From Alphaproteobacteria bacterium (lineage in GTDB: Bacteria > Pseudomonadota > Alphaproteobacteria > RUG11792): a DNA stretch of 15,449 nucleotides. The notes below the pieces were generated by a model that saw only the letters and a list, made by a program, of their open reading frames with translations, did no database searches and was not told the origin of the DNA. The position numbers were made by a program, and so were the translations under genes. Shown here piece by piece: positions 5,729-14,340 of the stretch. The DNA lies in contig JAFSTL010000057.1 of assembly GCA_017450545.1 (NCBI GenBank), positions 1-15,449 of the forward strand, read 5' to 3'. Within the stretch, counting starts at the first letter, position 1; each line of letters opens with the position of its first letter.

Positions 5729-7483
5729 ATGAAATTTTTGAAGTTAGTGTCTTGTGTTACGGTTGTTGTGGGGACGGTGATTGCCTGGGAACATTGCAGA
5801 GGGTATGTTCTTGAGCAGGTGAATGCAAACAAAATAAATGATGACGATACGGTTGCTGCAAAAGAAGGTGATATTGTCGAAAAAGATACTAAAGCAGATG
5901 TGAAATCGGAAGGAGAGGAGGAAAAATCGACAGCGCCAACGGCTAAAGACGCGAACTCTGAGCCGAAAGAAGAGGGATTGGCTATTGATTTCGAAAAAGG
6001 ATTTGAAAATGTCGCAAAAAATGCCATGCACTCGGTTGTCAATGTTGCGACTATGCAACTTGTTGAAATGGGAAGCGGACGGCTAGATATTCCCGATATG
6101 TTTAAAGGCGGTCCTTTTGATGATTTATTTAAGGATTTTTTCAATTTTCCACAAAAGAAATCGCGAGTTAGAAAAGCGAATGCGCTTGGGTCTGGCTTCA
6201 TAATAAAATTGGATAAAGATGTTGTATACATAGTCACAAATAACCATGTTGTTGAACGAGCGAAAAAAGTTGTTGTATTTTTGTCTGACAAAACAGAATT
6301 ACCTGCACAGATACATGCAGTTGATGCAAGAACCGACATAGCTGTTCTTTCAGTAAACTTAAAGGGACTTAATATTGACAAAAGCAAGATTGTGCCTATG
6401 GAATGGGGGGATTCGTCAAAATTGCATGAGGGAAATTTCGTTATAGCGATCGGAAATCCATTCGGATTGGGCAGTACGGTTACGCATGGAATTGTTTCGG
6501 CGACTGGGCGAAACATTGCAATGGGCAAAAATTCGATGAGCTTAAGCGACAATTTCATACAGCATAGTGCCGCAATAAATATGGGAAATTCAGGCGGTGC
6601 ATTATTGAATGTTCATGGGAAAGTTATTGGGATAAACAACGCAATATTCTCAACAAGCGGAGGAAATATTGGTATTGGATTTGCTATACCATCCAATTTA
6701 GCAAAAGTGACTGTGGAGCAGTTGATAGAACATAAGCGGACATACCGCGGATGGATTGGAGCGGAGATACATTCTGTTGGAGCGAAGCAAGCTGAAAGTG
6801 TCGGTTTGATAAATCAAAGTCCGCTGGACTCTTCGAAAGTATATGGTGCATATGTTGCGAAGGTTGTGCCGAACGGGCCTGCAGAGAAAGCTGGTATAAA
6901 AGTTGGGGATATAGTCATAGAATTCAATGGAAAAAAGATTTCAGAGAACTATAGTCTGCAAATGGCTGTCGGAACCTCTGGAATTGGGAAATCGGTCAAA
7001 GTTAAAGTGTGGCGACAGAAAGATAATGAAAATTGGGGAGAAGTGGAACTCAGCGTGAAAGTCGGCGATTTTGAGAAAGCGATGAAGGATGGAGAAATTT
7101 CTGGAGCAGAAGAGGGAAGCGGCAATGGCGATAAGAAAACGACGGAAGCGACAGTAGATTCCCTTGGGATAACCGTATCGGAGAAACCGGGACAATATAA
7201 ATCAGATTATCCACAAGATGTGAAAGTAATAGTGACCAAAGTTGATGAAGAAAAAAATAACTCGTTCTATGGCTCTGTCTTTGTTGCAGGAGACGGATTT
7301 ATTTCTGCGGATAATAAGAAAGTGACAAGTGTGAAGCAATTTAAAGAGATAATGGAAAAAGTGGAAAAAGATCCAAGAAGTAAGAATAAACCGATACCGT
7401 TTGTTATAGTACGAGACGGTTTTCAGATGATGATTGCAACAACGCTTGATTTAAGTGACAAGAAAGAAAAATCTAAAAAGTGA
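5729..7483 (+). CDS. degP: periplasmic serine protease DegP/HtrA
   Basis: A trypsin-fold protease/chaperone for misfolded envelope proteins. The start is taken as ATG 5729 (584 residues, MKFLKLVSCVTVVVG: signal peptide or signal anchor). An in-frame TTG at 5708 has AGGG upstream, but that would lie at the predicted transcription start. Numbered from ATG 5729, a Glu/Asp/Lys-rich linker covers 35-85. The protease domain follows with the triad His173 (TNNHVV), Asp203 (ARTDIAVL) and Ser288 (MGNSGGALL). PDZ1 is about 341-431 (GWIGAEI, GPAEKAGIKVGDIV). A long spacer precedes a degenerate PDZ2 at about 478-575. Two PDZ domains and about 500-580 residues fit DegP/MucD better than DegS. The stop overlaps the mfd start by four bases (GTGA), so the two are translated as a pair. 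Confidence 0.93.
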   Translation: MKFLKLVSCVTVVVGTVIAWEHCRGYVLEQVNANKINDDDTVAAKEGDIVEKDTKADVKSEGEEEKSTAPTAKDANSEPKEEGLAIDFEKGFENVAKNAMHSVVNVATMQLVEMGSGRLDIPDMFKGGPFDDLFKDFFNFPQKKSRVRKANALGSGFIIKLDKDVVYIVTNNHVVERAKKVVVFLSDKTELPAQIHAVDARTDIAVLSVNLKGLNIDKSKIVPMEWGDSSKLHEGNFVIAIGNPFGLGSTVTHGIVSATGRNIAMGKNSMSLSDNFIQHSAAINMGNSGGALLNVHGKVIGINNAIFSTSGGNIGIGFAIPSNLAKVTVEQLIEHKRTYRGWIGAEIHSVGAKQAESVGLINQSPLDSSKVYGAYVAKVVPNGPAEKAGIKVGDIVIEFNGKKISENYSLQMAVGTSGIGKSVKVKVWRQKDNENWGEVELSVKVGDFEKAMKDGEISGAEEGSGNGDKKTTEATVDSLGITVSEKPGQYKSDYPQDVKVIVTKVDEEKNNSFYGSVFVAGDGFISADNKKVTSVKQFKEIMEKVEKDPRSKNKPIPFVIVRDGFQMMIATTLDLSDKKEKSKK

Positions 7484-10400
7484 TTGAGACAAGATTTGAG
7501 GGAATATCTCCAGAACATTTGCCGTTTTGTGAATTCCCCCAGGATGAATGCGTTGTTGTAGTATTTGCGAATGCTGCAGATGCTGAGCATGTTGCCGATG
7601 TATATAAGAAAAGTAAGTACCGAAATAGCGTGACACTACTCAAATTTTTTGATTCAGATGTATATGAGCCTAGTTTCCCAGATACAGAAGTGTATAAATC
7701 ACGGTCTGTAGCCTTGCAACGTATATTACAAAAGGATGTAAACATAATAATAACGAGTATACCTGCTTTAAACTTCAAGCTTCCTTCTCCTGATTTCTAT
7801 GAGCGGAGGATAATTCTTGAGGCAGGCACACAAGTTAATATTTCTGATTTAATAAATACCTTAATAAATTTTGGATATTATCGCTCTGAAATCGTTGCTG
7901 ATACTGGGACTTTTGCAGTAAGGGGTGGAATTATTGATGTTTTTGTGCCATACGCACCAAGCCCAGTGCGTATAGACTTTATCGGAAATGAGATTGAAAC
8001 ATTAAAAGAATTCAATGTATCAACACAAATGACAGAAAAAAGAGTTGATAGAATAACGATTCTAAAGTGTACGGAGATATTAATAAATGAGCGCAGTAAA
8101 CATATATTTAAGGAAAAATATCGATTTAAAGATGACCATATAAAGGAAACTGTTGTAAATGGAAATTTTTTCCCGGGAATAGAATGGTTCCATAGTTGTT
8201 TTAATGAAGAAATGGTAAATATTTTAGATTACTTACCCAATGATACCAAATTTATTTTTGATTTTGAATTGGAAAAATATAACAAAATATTTTTTAATGA
8301 ATGCGAGAACAAATATAAAGACGCACATAATGTTTTGCCAATACACGAAATTTTCACTGATGTCATAGAACAAATAACAAGACAGTATACGGTATATTCA
8401 CTTAATCCTTATATGCAAAATAAAAATTTTGGCAAACATAACAAGAGATACAATATCCGAATAGAAAGTGAATTACAAACGATACTAAGAACAGCTTCTT
8501 CAAAAACTATATTCTCGCTGAAAACAAATGGAGCGATGAATATAGCAAAAGATTTACTGCATGATGTTAAAATACATGAGATAAAAAATTTTGATGAAGC
8601 AGTGGATGGTTCGATAAATATAATTTTATCCGAATTAGACATTGGTTTCGATTCAGACCAATTAACTGTATACACTGAACAAGAGCTTTTTGGAGAAAAT
8701 TTGCGATTTAGAAAAAAGCATAATAAAGAAAATTTCTTTAAAGATTATTCTCATTTATCAGTGGGGGATTTCGTTGTTCATGAAAAATATGGGATAGGGG
8801 TTTTTGAAGGACTACAAAATATAATACTGTCGGAAATTCCGCACGACTTTGTCATCTTGCAATATCAAAATAATGATAAGCTGTATGTTCCTGTTGAAAA
8901 CATAAATCTAATTTCAAGATATGGAGACGCAAATACAGATGTCCCGCTGGATTACTTACGAAGTACTGCTTGGGCGACGCGCAAGCAAAAAGTGTATAAG
9001 AAGCTGCTGGTGATTGCTAATGACTTGTTGCAACTTGCAGCAAAACGAAAAATGAACAAAGTAACTCCATATGAAATACCGGAAAATTATGATGCGTTTT
9101 GCAAAAATTTTGGATATATAGAAACCGATGATCAATTGTCAGCTATAGATGATATTTTAAGCGACCTGACTGGGGATATTCCTGCAGATAGACTTATTTG
9201 CGGAGATGTCGGGTTTGGCAAAACGGAAGTAGCGCTACGAGCATCTTTCATAGTGGCATCAGCGCTAAAGCAAGTTGTGTTGCTCGCTCCAACGACAATA
9301 CTGGTTTCCCAACATTACAAAAATTTTAAGAAACGTTTTGCTGGTTTTGACATAGAAATATGCCAGCTTTCACGTTTTGTTACGAAAACTCAATTTCAAA
9401 AAAATTTGGCAGATATAAAAGCAGGAAAAGCGCAAATCATAATTGCGACACACGCGGTTTTGTCGGAGAAAATTGAATTTGCAGATTTGGGACTTGTAAT
9501 TATCGACGAAGAACAGCATTTCGGCGTTAAGCAAAAAGAATTTTTAAAAAGATATCACGAAAAAGCGCATTTTATAACTTTAAGTGCAACGCCGATTCCG
9601 CGCACATTGCAGCTTGCAATGACCGGCGTTAAAGACCTTAGCATGATTACAACTCCTCCGACAAATAGGCGATCTGTAAGGATGCTAATTTGCACATTTT
9701 GCAAGGAAACATTCAAGCAAGCTATTGACAAAGAGACGAAATTAGGAGGGCAAGTGTTCATCGTAACTCCTCGGGTCGAATTCTTAGATGAATTGTATAA
9801 CTTTGTTTCTGGGCTTTTCCCAAATCTAAAAATCGCAAAAGTGCACGGGAAGACAGCAAATCTCGAAGAAACTATTCGCGATTTCTGTGACTATAAGATT
9901 GATGTTCTTATTTCAACAAATATTATAGATTCTGGAATAGATATACCTAATGCGAATACTATTATAATACATCGATTTGACTTATTTGGTCTTTCTCAGC
10001 TTTATCAGCTTCGCGGACGTGTTGGTCGGTCTGTTCGGCAGGCATACGCGTATTTGCTCCTGGATGAGACAAAAGTTTTAAGCGATGCGGCTAAAAAGCG
10101 TCTAGAGGTGTTATCAAATCTATACAAACTGGGGTCAGGTTTCAATTTATCAGCATATGATCTTGATATTCGTGGTGCAGGAAACTTGTTAGGAGAAGAA
10201 CAATCTGGATATATAAAAGAAGTTGGAATAGAACTTTATCAATCCATGCTTCAAGAAACAATACTTATGTTGAAATCTGGAAACAATTTGGAAACACAAA
10301 ATAAAATAGATATACAAGTGAATTTAGGTGTTCCAGCGATGATACCAGAATTTTACATCAATGATTCATCGCTTCGATTAGAGATATATCGGCGTATTGG

Positions 10401-10767
10401 AGGGCTTTCGTCTGAAGAGCAGATAAAAGCTACGGAATTCGAATTATACGACCGTTTCGGCGGAGTTCCTTGTGAGATAAAAAACTTATTAATTCTTATA
10501 AATATAAAGCTTCTATGCTTGAAATTGAGAATCGATAAATTGGACGTTGGAGCTAATGGATTTACGTTCTCTTTTTTCGAAAACAAGTGTGGATTTACAG
10601 AAGAACTTCTCTACTATCTTGGACAGCTACTCGGCAATTCAAATTTCAAACTACACAGTGACAATAAGATTGTCATTTTGGGAAAATGGAAAACTTTAGA
10701 CGAACGCACTAACAGCGTTCTAAAATTTATTCGCGATTTATCGATTCACCTCCAACAAAATATTTAA
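7480..10767 (+). CDS. mfd: transcription-repair coupling factor Mfd
   Basis: A DNA translocase that removes RNA polymerase stalled at lesions and recruits UvrA. The 1095 residues compare with 1148 in E. coli. The GTG start at 7480 overlaps the degP stop. A UvrB-like region covers about 20-190 (VRGGIIDVFVPY, SPVRIDFIGNEIETL, the UvrA contact side). The CarD-like RNA polymerase-interaction domain starts at 427 (SVGDFVVHEKYGIGVFEG). The RecG-like helicase has Walker A GDVGFGKT (575-582), Walker B VIIDEEQHFGV (673-683), SATPIPRTL (702-710), NIIDSGIDIPNA (814-825) and QLRGRVGRS (843-851). The C-terminal TRCF domain covers about 945-1060. All motifs look intact, so it should be active. Pairing with degP is unusual. 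The stop codon forms the first bases of the terminator stem. Confidence 0.97.
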   Translation: MIETRFEGISPEHLPFCEFPQDECVVVVFANAADAEHVADVYKKSKYRNSVTLLKFFDSDVYEPSFPDTEVYKSRSVALQRILQKDVNIIITSIPALNFKLPSPDFYERRIILEAGTQVNISDLINTLINFGYYRSEIVADTGTFAVRGGIIDVFVPYAPSPVRIDFIGNEIETLKEFNVSTQMTEKRVDRITILKCTEILINERSKHIFKEKYRFKDDHIKETVVNGNFFPGIEWFHSCFNEEMVNILDYLPNDTKFIFDFELEKYNKIFFNECENKYKDAHNVLPIHEIFTDVIEQITRQYTVYSLNPYMQNKNFGKHNKRYNIRIESELQTILRTASSKTIFSLKTNGAMNIAKDLLHDVKIHEIKNFDEAVDGSINIILSELDIGFDSDQLTVYTEQELFGENLRFRKKHNKENFFKDYSHLSVGDFVVHEKYGIGVFEGLQNIILSEIPHDFVILQYQNNDKLYVPVENINLISRYGDANTDVPLDYLRSTAWATRKQKVYKKLLVIANDLLQLAAKRKMNKVTPYEIPENYDAFCKNFGYIETDDQLSAIDDILSDLTGDIPADRLICGDVGFGKTEVALRASFIVASALKQVVLLAPTTILVSQHYKNFKKRFAGFDIEICQLSRFVTKTQFQKNLADIKAGKAQIIIATHAVLSEKIEFADLGLVIIDEEQHFGVKQKEFLKRYHEKAHFITLSATPIPRTLQLAMTGVKDLSMITTPPTNRRSVRMLICTFCKETFKQAIDKETKLGGQVFIVTPRVEFLDELYNFVSGLFPNLKIAKVHGKTANLEETIRDFCDYKIDVLISTNIIDSGIDIPNANTIIIHRFDLFGLSQLYQLRGRVGRSVRQAYAYLLLDETKVLSDAAKKRLEVLSNLYKLGSGFNLSAYDLDIRGAGNLLGEEQSGYIKEVGIELYQSMLQETILMLKSGNNLETQNKIDIQVNLGVPAMIPEFYINDSSLRLEIYRRIGGLSSEEQIKATEFELYDRFGGVPCEIKNLLILINIKLLCLKLRIDKLDVGANGFTFSFFENKCGFTEELLYYLGQLLGNSNFKLHSDNKIVILGKWKTLDERTNSVLKFIRDLSIHLQQNI

Positions 10768-10793
10768 GCAGCAACGAATTTCGTCACTGCTTA
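10765..10793. terminator. bidirectional terminator between mfd and mucR
   Basis: TAAGCAG (10765-10771) pairs with CTGCTTA (10787-10793). Inside, after a CA/CA bulge, ACGA pairs with TCGT around ATT. Short T-rich tails lie on both sides (TTCTTTC on plus, ATATTTTG on minus). It lies between two convergent genes and overlaps the mfd stop codon, so it can serve both. Confidence 0.8.
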
Positions 10794-10804
10794 TTCTTTC
10801 AAAG

Positions 10805-11251
10805 TTAGGCTACTTTCAATTTTTTTCTGCCTGTGTTGCCCAATCCCGCTGTTTTTGCAATTGCCGCACGCTTCTTGGAATAATTAGGAGCAACGACTGG
10901 ATAATCTGAAGGCAATCCCCATCTCTCTTTATATTGATCAAGTGTCAAATTGTATTCTGTGTTTAAATGTCTTTTTAGCATCTGTAATCTTTTGCCGTCT
11001 TCTAAGCAGATGATATAGTCGTCATGAACTGATTCCTCGATAGGGACAGCTGGCGTTTGCGCTGGTTTATTGCGAAGATTGTTTGAATCTCTCAAAATGC
11101 TTGCAACAGTTTGAAAGACTTTCTTCAATACATCAGAAATTTCATCTTGCGAAACCTCATGATTTGAAACATAAGCAGAGACTATCTCTGCGGCATACTC
11201 CATGACATCTTGTGCCGTTAACGTTGGTTGGATTGATGTGTTTTCCATCAT
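10805..11251 (-). CDS. mucR: MucR/Ros-family transcriptional regulator
   Basis: A 148-residue zinc-finger-type regulator of the alphaproteobacterial Ros/MucR family, which controls surface polysaccharide, motility and virulence genes in relatives. The first of two ATGs (11251) has GGAG 7 nt upstream. The N-terminal part (1-60) carries the oligomerisation-type segment (TAQDVMEYAAEIVSAYVSNH). The signature starts at residue 78: DDYIICLEDGKRLQMLKRHL, then YKERWGLPSDYP and MucR-type VAPNYSKKRA. Zinc ligands Cys82, Asp85 and His95 are present. At 99-100, where the family has His (HLxTHY), this protein has Glu-Tyr, so the zinc site is incomplete; zinc-free Ros/MucR homologues have been reported. 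The basic tail ends GRKKLKVA. It is a single-gene unit, convergent with mfd. Confidence 0.9.
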   Translation of the reverse strand: MMENTSIQPTLTAQDVMEYAAEIVSAYVSNHEVSQDEISDVLKKVFQTVASILRDSNNLRNKPAQTPAVPIEESVHDDYIICLEDGKRLQMLKRHLNTEYNLTLDQYKERWGLPSDYPVVAPNYSKKRAAIAKTAGLGNTGRKKLKVA

Positions 11252-11565
11252 TTAAAAACTCCATTTCGGATAAAAAACAATTCTTACATATAAATATTTA
11301 TAACAAATCGGAAAACTGGTCAACAAAAAAATGGCACAGGAATAAATTTTTTTGAGAATTGGGCATGATTTCTCCAGTAACTCTCAGATAATCTGCGAAA
11401 AATAGACGTATAGGATTGGAAAAGAGAGAAGCAAGTTATGGTTACCTATTATTTAAGAATGTTGAAAATTCAGCGTCGTGCCGACATCGACTAATTGCAA
11501 CTTTGTCTATTTATTACGAGTAGTTGTTTTTTTATCACAAAAAATATATTTTTAAAAAAAATCAC
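11252..11565. other. intergenic region between mucR and tRNA-Arg
   Basis: Apart from the mucR promoter region (11290-11323) I see no gene. A T-rich tract just 3' of tRNA-Arg (minus strand, 11562-11550) could end the proS-tRNA transcript. A possible 18-codon reading frame at 11438-11494 (+) is too weak to call. Confidence 0.5.
11290..11323 (-). promoter_or_regulatory. mucR promoter with overlapping AT palindrome
   Basis: On the minus strand, TTGACC (11323-11318) and TATAAA (11302-11297) are 15 bp apart; shifting to TAAATA gives 17. The palindrome ATAAATATTTAT (11290-11301) overlaps the -10. MucR proteins bind AT-rich DNA and often repress their own gene, so this could be an operator (inference). 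Confidence 0.4.
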
Positions 11566-11642
11566 TGGTGTGCCCGATTGGATTCGAACCAACGACCTTT
11601 TCCTTCGGAGGGAAACGCTCTATCCAGCTGAGCTACGGGCAC
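11566..11642 (-). tRNA. tRNA-Arg (anticodon CCG)
   Basis: A complete cloverleaf is read on the minus strand. The acceptor is GTGCCCG/CGGGCAC (11642-11636 with 11576-11570), the D arm GCTC/GAGC, the anticodon stem TTTCC/GGAAA with loop CTCCGAA (anticodon CCG) and the T arm GTTGG/CCAAT. The discriminator is A, and the CCA end is encoded at 11568-11566. It reads CGG codons, expected to be rare in DNA this AT-rich. Its 5' end is only 6 nt after the proS stop on the same strand, so it is very likely processed from the proS transcript. Confidence 0.96.
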
Positions 11643-11648
11643 GTATTA

Positions 11649-13112
11649 TCAATAACTTTTCGCAAAAATCGCGTCTGTTGTTGTTTCGTCACCAGTCAAA
11701 ACGCATTTTGCGACAGAACCAGATTGCTCAGTCGGGATACAACGTATTGACACAGCCAATTCATCCAGCAATTTCAAGTTTTTGCTCGTTCCAGACCACT
11801 TTGCTTTCACAAATCCGATTTTATCAGATTTAAAAATTTCCTTCAGCTCGGCAAATGTGTTTACTTTAAAAATGCGCTTCTTGCAAAAGTTTTCATTCTG
11901 TTTTTGCAAGCATTCGTCATGTTGAATTAACATACTCTCAATGCCTTCGACAAATTCCCCCAACGACATATTTTGTTTTTCCAGTGTTAATCGCTTCGTT
12001 ACGCAAATATTCCCACTTTCAATTTCTTTGGTACCGATTTCCAGAATAAACGGTACGCCTTTTCTGACGTAATCCCATTTTTTGTTTTGTGGCGAGTATT
12101 CCTTTGTATCAATGAAGCATCTAACTGAGTCTGGCAACATAGATTTAATCTTATGGCAATATTCCATAATCTTATTTGAGTTTTCGTCTTTTATCATCGG
12201 AATAATCACAATGTGATACGGAGCAATTGCCGATAGTAAATTCAGCCCATCGTCGTCGCTATGGCTCATTATCAATCCGCCAATGATGCGCGTCGATAGT
12301 CCCCAAGATGTTGTGTGCGCATATTGTAATTTTCCATCTCTGCCTTGAAACTCTATACCAACAGCTTTTGCAAAATTTTGTCCAAGATAGTGACTAGTCG
12401 CAGCCTGTAATGCCTTTCCATCTTGCATCATCGCCTCCACAGTATAGGTATCTACGGCACCTGCAAATTTGTCATATTCTGGCTTTTTCCCAGGTATTCC
12501 GAACATTTTCAGCACATCGCAAATGAACCACTTGTAAACTTCGTGCATCTGTATAGCTTCTTCACGTGCTTCAATTTCGGTCTCGTGCGCCGTATGTCCC
12601 TCTTGCCACAGAAACTCAGCGGTGCGTAAAAACATACGCGTTCGCATTTCCCATCTGACGACATTGCACCATTGATTTAGCAAAATCGGCAAATCTCTGT
12701 ATGATTTCGCCCACTTTGCCATAGATTCTCCAATGATTAGCTCCGATGTCGGACGAACTGCAAGTGGTGTTTCCAGCTTACCAGCCGGGAGTAACTTACC
12801 ATCCCTTTGTTCTAAGCGGTGGTGCGTAACTATAGCCATTTCTTTAGCAAACCCAGCAACATGCCCTGCTTCTCGTTCAAACAAATCAACCGGTATAAAA
12901 AGCGGAAAATACGCGTTTGTATGTCCCAATTCTTTGAACTTATCGTCTAAAATTCGTTGCATACGTTCCCAAATCGCGTATCCATATGGCTTTATGACCA
13001 TACAACCACGTACATCCGCATTTTCCGCTAAATCAGCTCCACTTATCACCTCCTGATACCACGCTGAAAAGTCTTCAGAGCGTGACGTTTTTAGAGCGTG
13101 TCTTATAGCCAT
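11649..13112 (-). CDS. proS: prolyl-tRNA synthetase, archaeal/eukaryotic type
   Basis: A class II synthetase charging tRNA-Pro with proline, 487 residues. It has the short archaeal/eukaryotic-like (ProS type 3) layout and lacks the large editing insertion of the common bacterial form. The catalytic core includes YAIWERMQRILDDKFK (45-60, motif 1 region), NAYFPLFIP (66-74), LAVRPTSE (117-124), VVRWEMRTR (151-159) with REFLWQEGH-like RTAEFLWQEGHTAH (163-176) of motif 2, and TSWGLSTRIIGGLIMSH (268-284, motif 3). The anticodon-binding domain starts near PYHIVIIPM (298-306). The C-terminal zinc-type domain ends in SY, with tyrosine last as is typical of this type. One Cys seems replaced (AKWSGT, 437-442). 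The ATG at 13112 has only a weak ribosome-binding site. It lies 47 nt after the amidase gene and directly before tRNA-Arg. Confidence 0.95.
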   Translation of the reverse strand: MAIRHALKTSRSEDFSAWYQEVISGADLAENADVRGCMVIKPYGYAIWERMQRILDDKFKELGHTNAYFPLFIPVDLFEREAGHVAGFAKEMAIVTHHRLEQRDGKLLPAGKLETPLAVRPTSELIIGESMAKWAKSYRDLPILLNQWCNVVRWEMRTRMFLRTAEFLWQEGHTAHETEIEAREEAIQMHEVYKWFICDVLKMFGIPGKKPEYDKFAGAVDTYTVEAMMQDGKALQAATSHYLGQNFAKAVGIEFQGRDGKLQYAHTTSWGLSTRIIGGLIMSHSDDDGLNLLSAIAPYHIVIIPMIKDENSNKIMEYCHKIKSMLPDSVRCFIDTKEYSPQNKKWDYVRKGVPFILEIGTKEIESGNICVTKRLTLEKQNMSLGEFVEGIESMLIQHDECLQKQNENFCKKRIFKVNTFAELKEIFKSDKIGFVKAKWSGTSKNLKLLDELAVSIRCIPTEQSGSVAKCVLTGDETTTDAIFAKSY

Positions 13113-13159
13113 ATCCAGTCCACTTCAAAATGGTTCTCTCAGTCTATCACATTTTCATG

Positions 13160-14245
13160 CTAATCGATTGGTACATATTCAGCAAGCTTAGATGCTTTCT
13201 TCAAGTTTCTTTTGATCCAACGCAAAAACTCTTTATTGAAGTATCCATATCCGTCCTTGCCTAATTTTGCCAATGAAATGACGTGCTTTAAAATATCGGT
13301 TTTTGTATATTCTACAAGTTCACCCGAAATATTACTTGTTGAATAGTGAAGCTGATACGCTTTGATGACGTCTTGTTTTGCTTTGTCAAAAGTATCTATG
13401 TCATTGACCATAAGAGCCCGCATTGGAGCAGATATGTCGTATCCAAAACAACCAATAAATGAAAGATAATCGTTTTCGGTAAATTCATGGAAGTTTTGCA
13501 TATCTATCTGATGAGTCTCTGATGGAAAATACCCAACGTTATATTCATTGTACGCTCTCTTATAGTTCCACATAGGACCTATATCAGATTTCCTGCCAGG
13601 CGTAATATCAGCATTCGTTACAACGTTGTATCCTGGAATTTTAAATCCATCTTGAAGAGCTCTCGTAAGTTCACAACTTGCCACAAACTGAGCTTCCGGA
13701 AACTCATACCAATAGTAGTCACTTCCAGGGATAAAACGCCCATCCAAAGGTTTTCCATACTCATCGCATTGTGGCGTGAGGGTATATCCCAAACCTGTAT
13801 GTTCAATTCCAACAGACCAATAGTTTAAGCGACTATAACCTGCGAAGGATGAAGTTCCTGCATGGTATGCAATCCCCATAAATGGATCGACATAATTGAC
13901 AATAATACCATTGCTATCCACTAAAAAATGAGAACTAAGTCCCTTTTGTTTGAAAGCTTCAGGAACAGTGTCTCTGGTCGGATGCGCGGTGTAATGCAAA
14001 ACAATGAATTTGATGTTGTTCCCATCGTATTTTATTTCAGCTCTTTTAAACGCATCTTTCCACGGACGCCACATAACGTCAGCCGGACCATGCGGCTCAG
14101 AATCTAGATATTCGTCAACGAACTTAAGATTAGATAATTTGTTTTCAAATTCTTTCCACTCAGCATGTTCCGAACTGCTACTGCCAAAAGAACTACTTGC
14201 CATTCCAATCAGCAAACATGTTCCCAAAATATACGTCTTTTTCAT
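13160..14245 (-). CDS. exported AmiD/AmpD-like N-acetylmuramoyl-L-alanine amidase
   Basis: An Amidase_2 family protein; such enzymes cut the MurNAc-L-Ala bond of peptidoglycan or anhydro-muropeptides. ATG 14245 has GGAAGAA upstream and gives 361 residues starting MKKTYILGTCLLIGMASSS, a signal peptide. A longer frame to 14530 would overlap gltX and is unlikely. The catalytic domain is about 75-235: His84 (IVLHYTAH), SSHFLVD (104-110), YHAG (127-130) and Glu148 (VGIEHTG). The usual GHSDIAPGRKxDPGP segment reads TNADITPGRKSDIGP (210-224). Thus one zinc His is Asn211, while Lys219 and Asp221 remain. Residues about 265-330 resemble the AmiD C-terminal peptidoglycan-binding-like domain (AKQDVIKAYQLHY). 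Activity is therefore in doubt. It is probably co-transcribed with proS. Confidence 0.85.
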   Translation of the reverse strand: MKKTYILGTCLLIGMASSSFGSSSSEHAEWKEFENKLSNLKFVDEYLDSEPHGPADVMWRPWKDAFKRAEIKYDGNNIKFIVLHYTAHPTRDTVPEAFKQKGLSSHFLVDSNGIIVNYVDPFMGIAYHAGTSSFAGYSRLNYWSVGIEHTGLGYTLTPQCDEYGKPLDGRFIPGSDYYWYEFPEAQFVASCELTRALQDGFKIPGYNVVTNADITPGRKSDIGPMWNYKRAYNEYNVGYFPSETHQIDMQNFHEFTENDYLSFIGCFGYDISAPMRALMVNDIDTFDKAKQDVIKAYQLHYSTSNISGELVEYTKTDILKHVISLAKLGKDGYGYFNKEFLRWIKRNLKKASKLAEYVPID

Positions 14246-14316
14246 AATTTTCTTCCAAACAAACTTTGTGATATTGTAACATCCTTTGTGGAGCTTATTT
14301 GCATAATATGTGAAAT

Positions 14317-14340
14317 AATCCCCGGACATGCGGGATTTTT
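14317..14340 (+). terminator. hairpin with T-run between amidase gene and gltX
   Basis: AATCCC (14317-14322) pairs with GGGATT (14332-14337), followed by T residues to 14340. It looks like an intrinsic terminator in a divergent promoter region, where none is expected. It could be an attenuator for gltX if transcription begins upstream, or a barrier between the divergent promoters. Confidence 0.45.

Noticed and set aside
5668..6558. 296-codon open frame on the minus strand
   Set aside because: Antisense to the DegP protease domain, no ribosome-binding site, and a translation rich in Ser/Phe/Thr as expected from a shadow frame.
7207..7215. Perfect DnaA box TTATCCACA
   Set aside because: Isolated, inside the degP coding region; about one is expected by chance in this window.
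11438..11494. 18-codon frame (MVTYYLRM and on) with a GAGAG-like upstream site
   Set aside because: Too short, no promoter and no further support.
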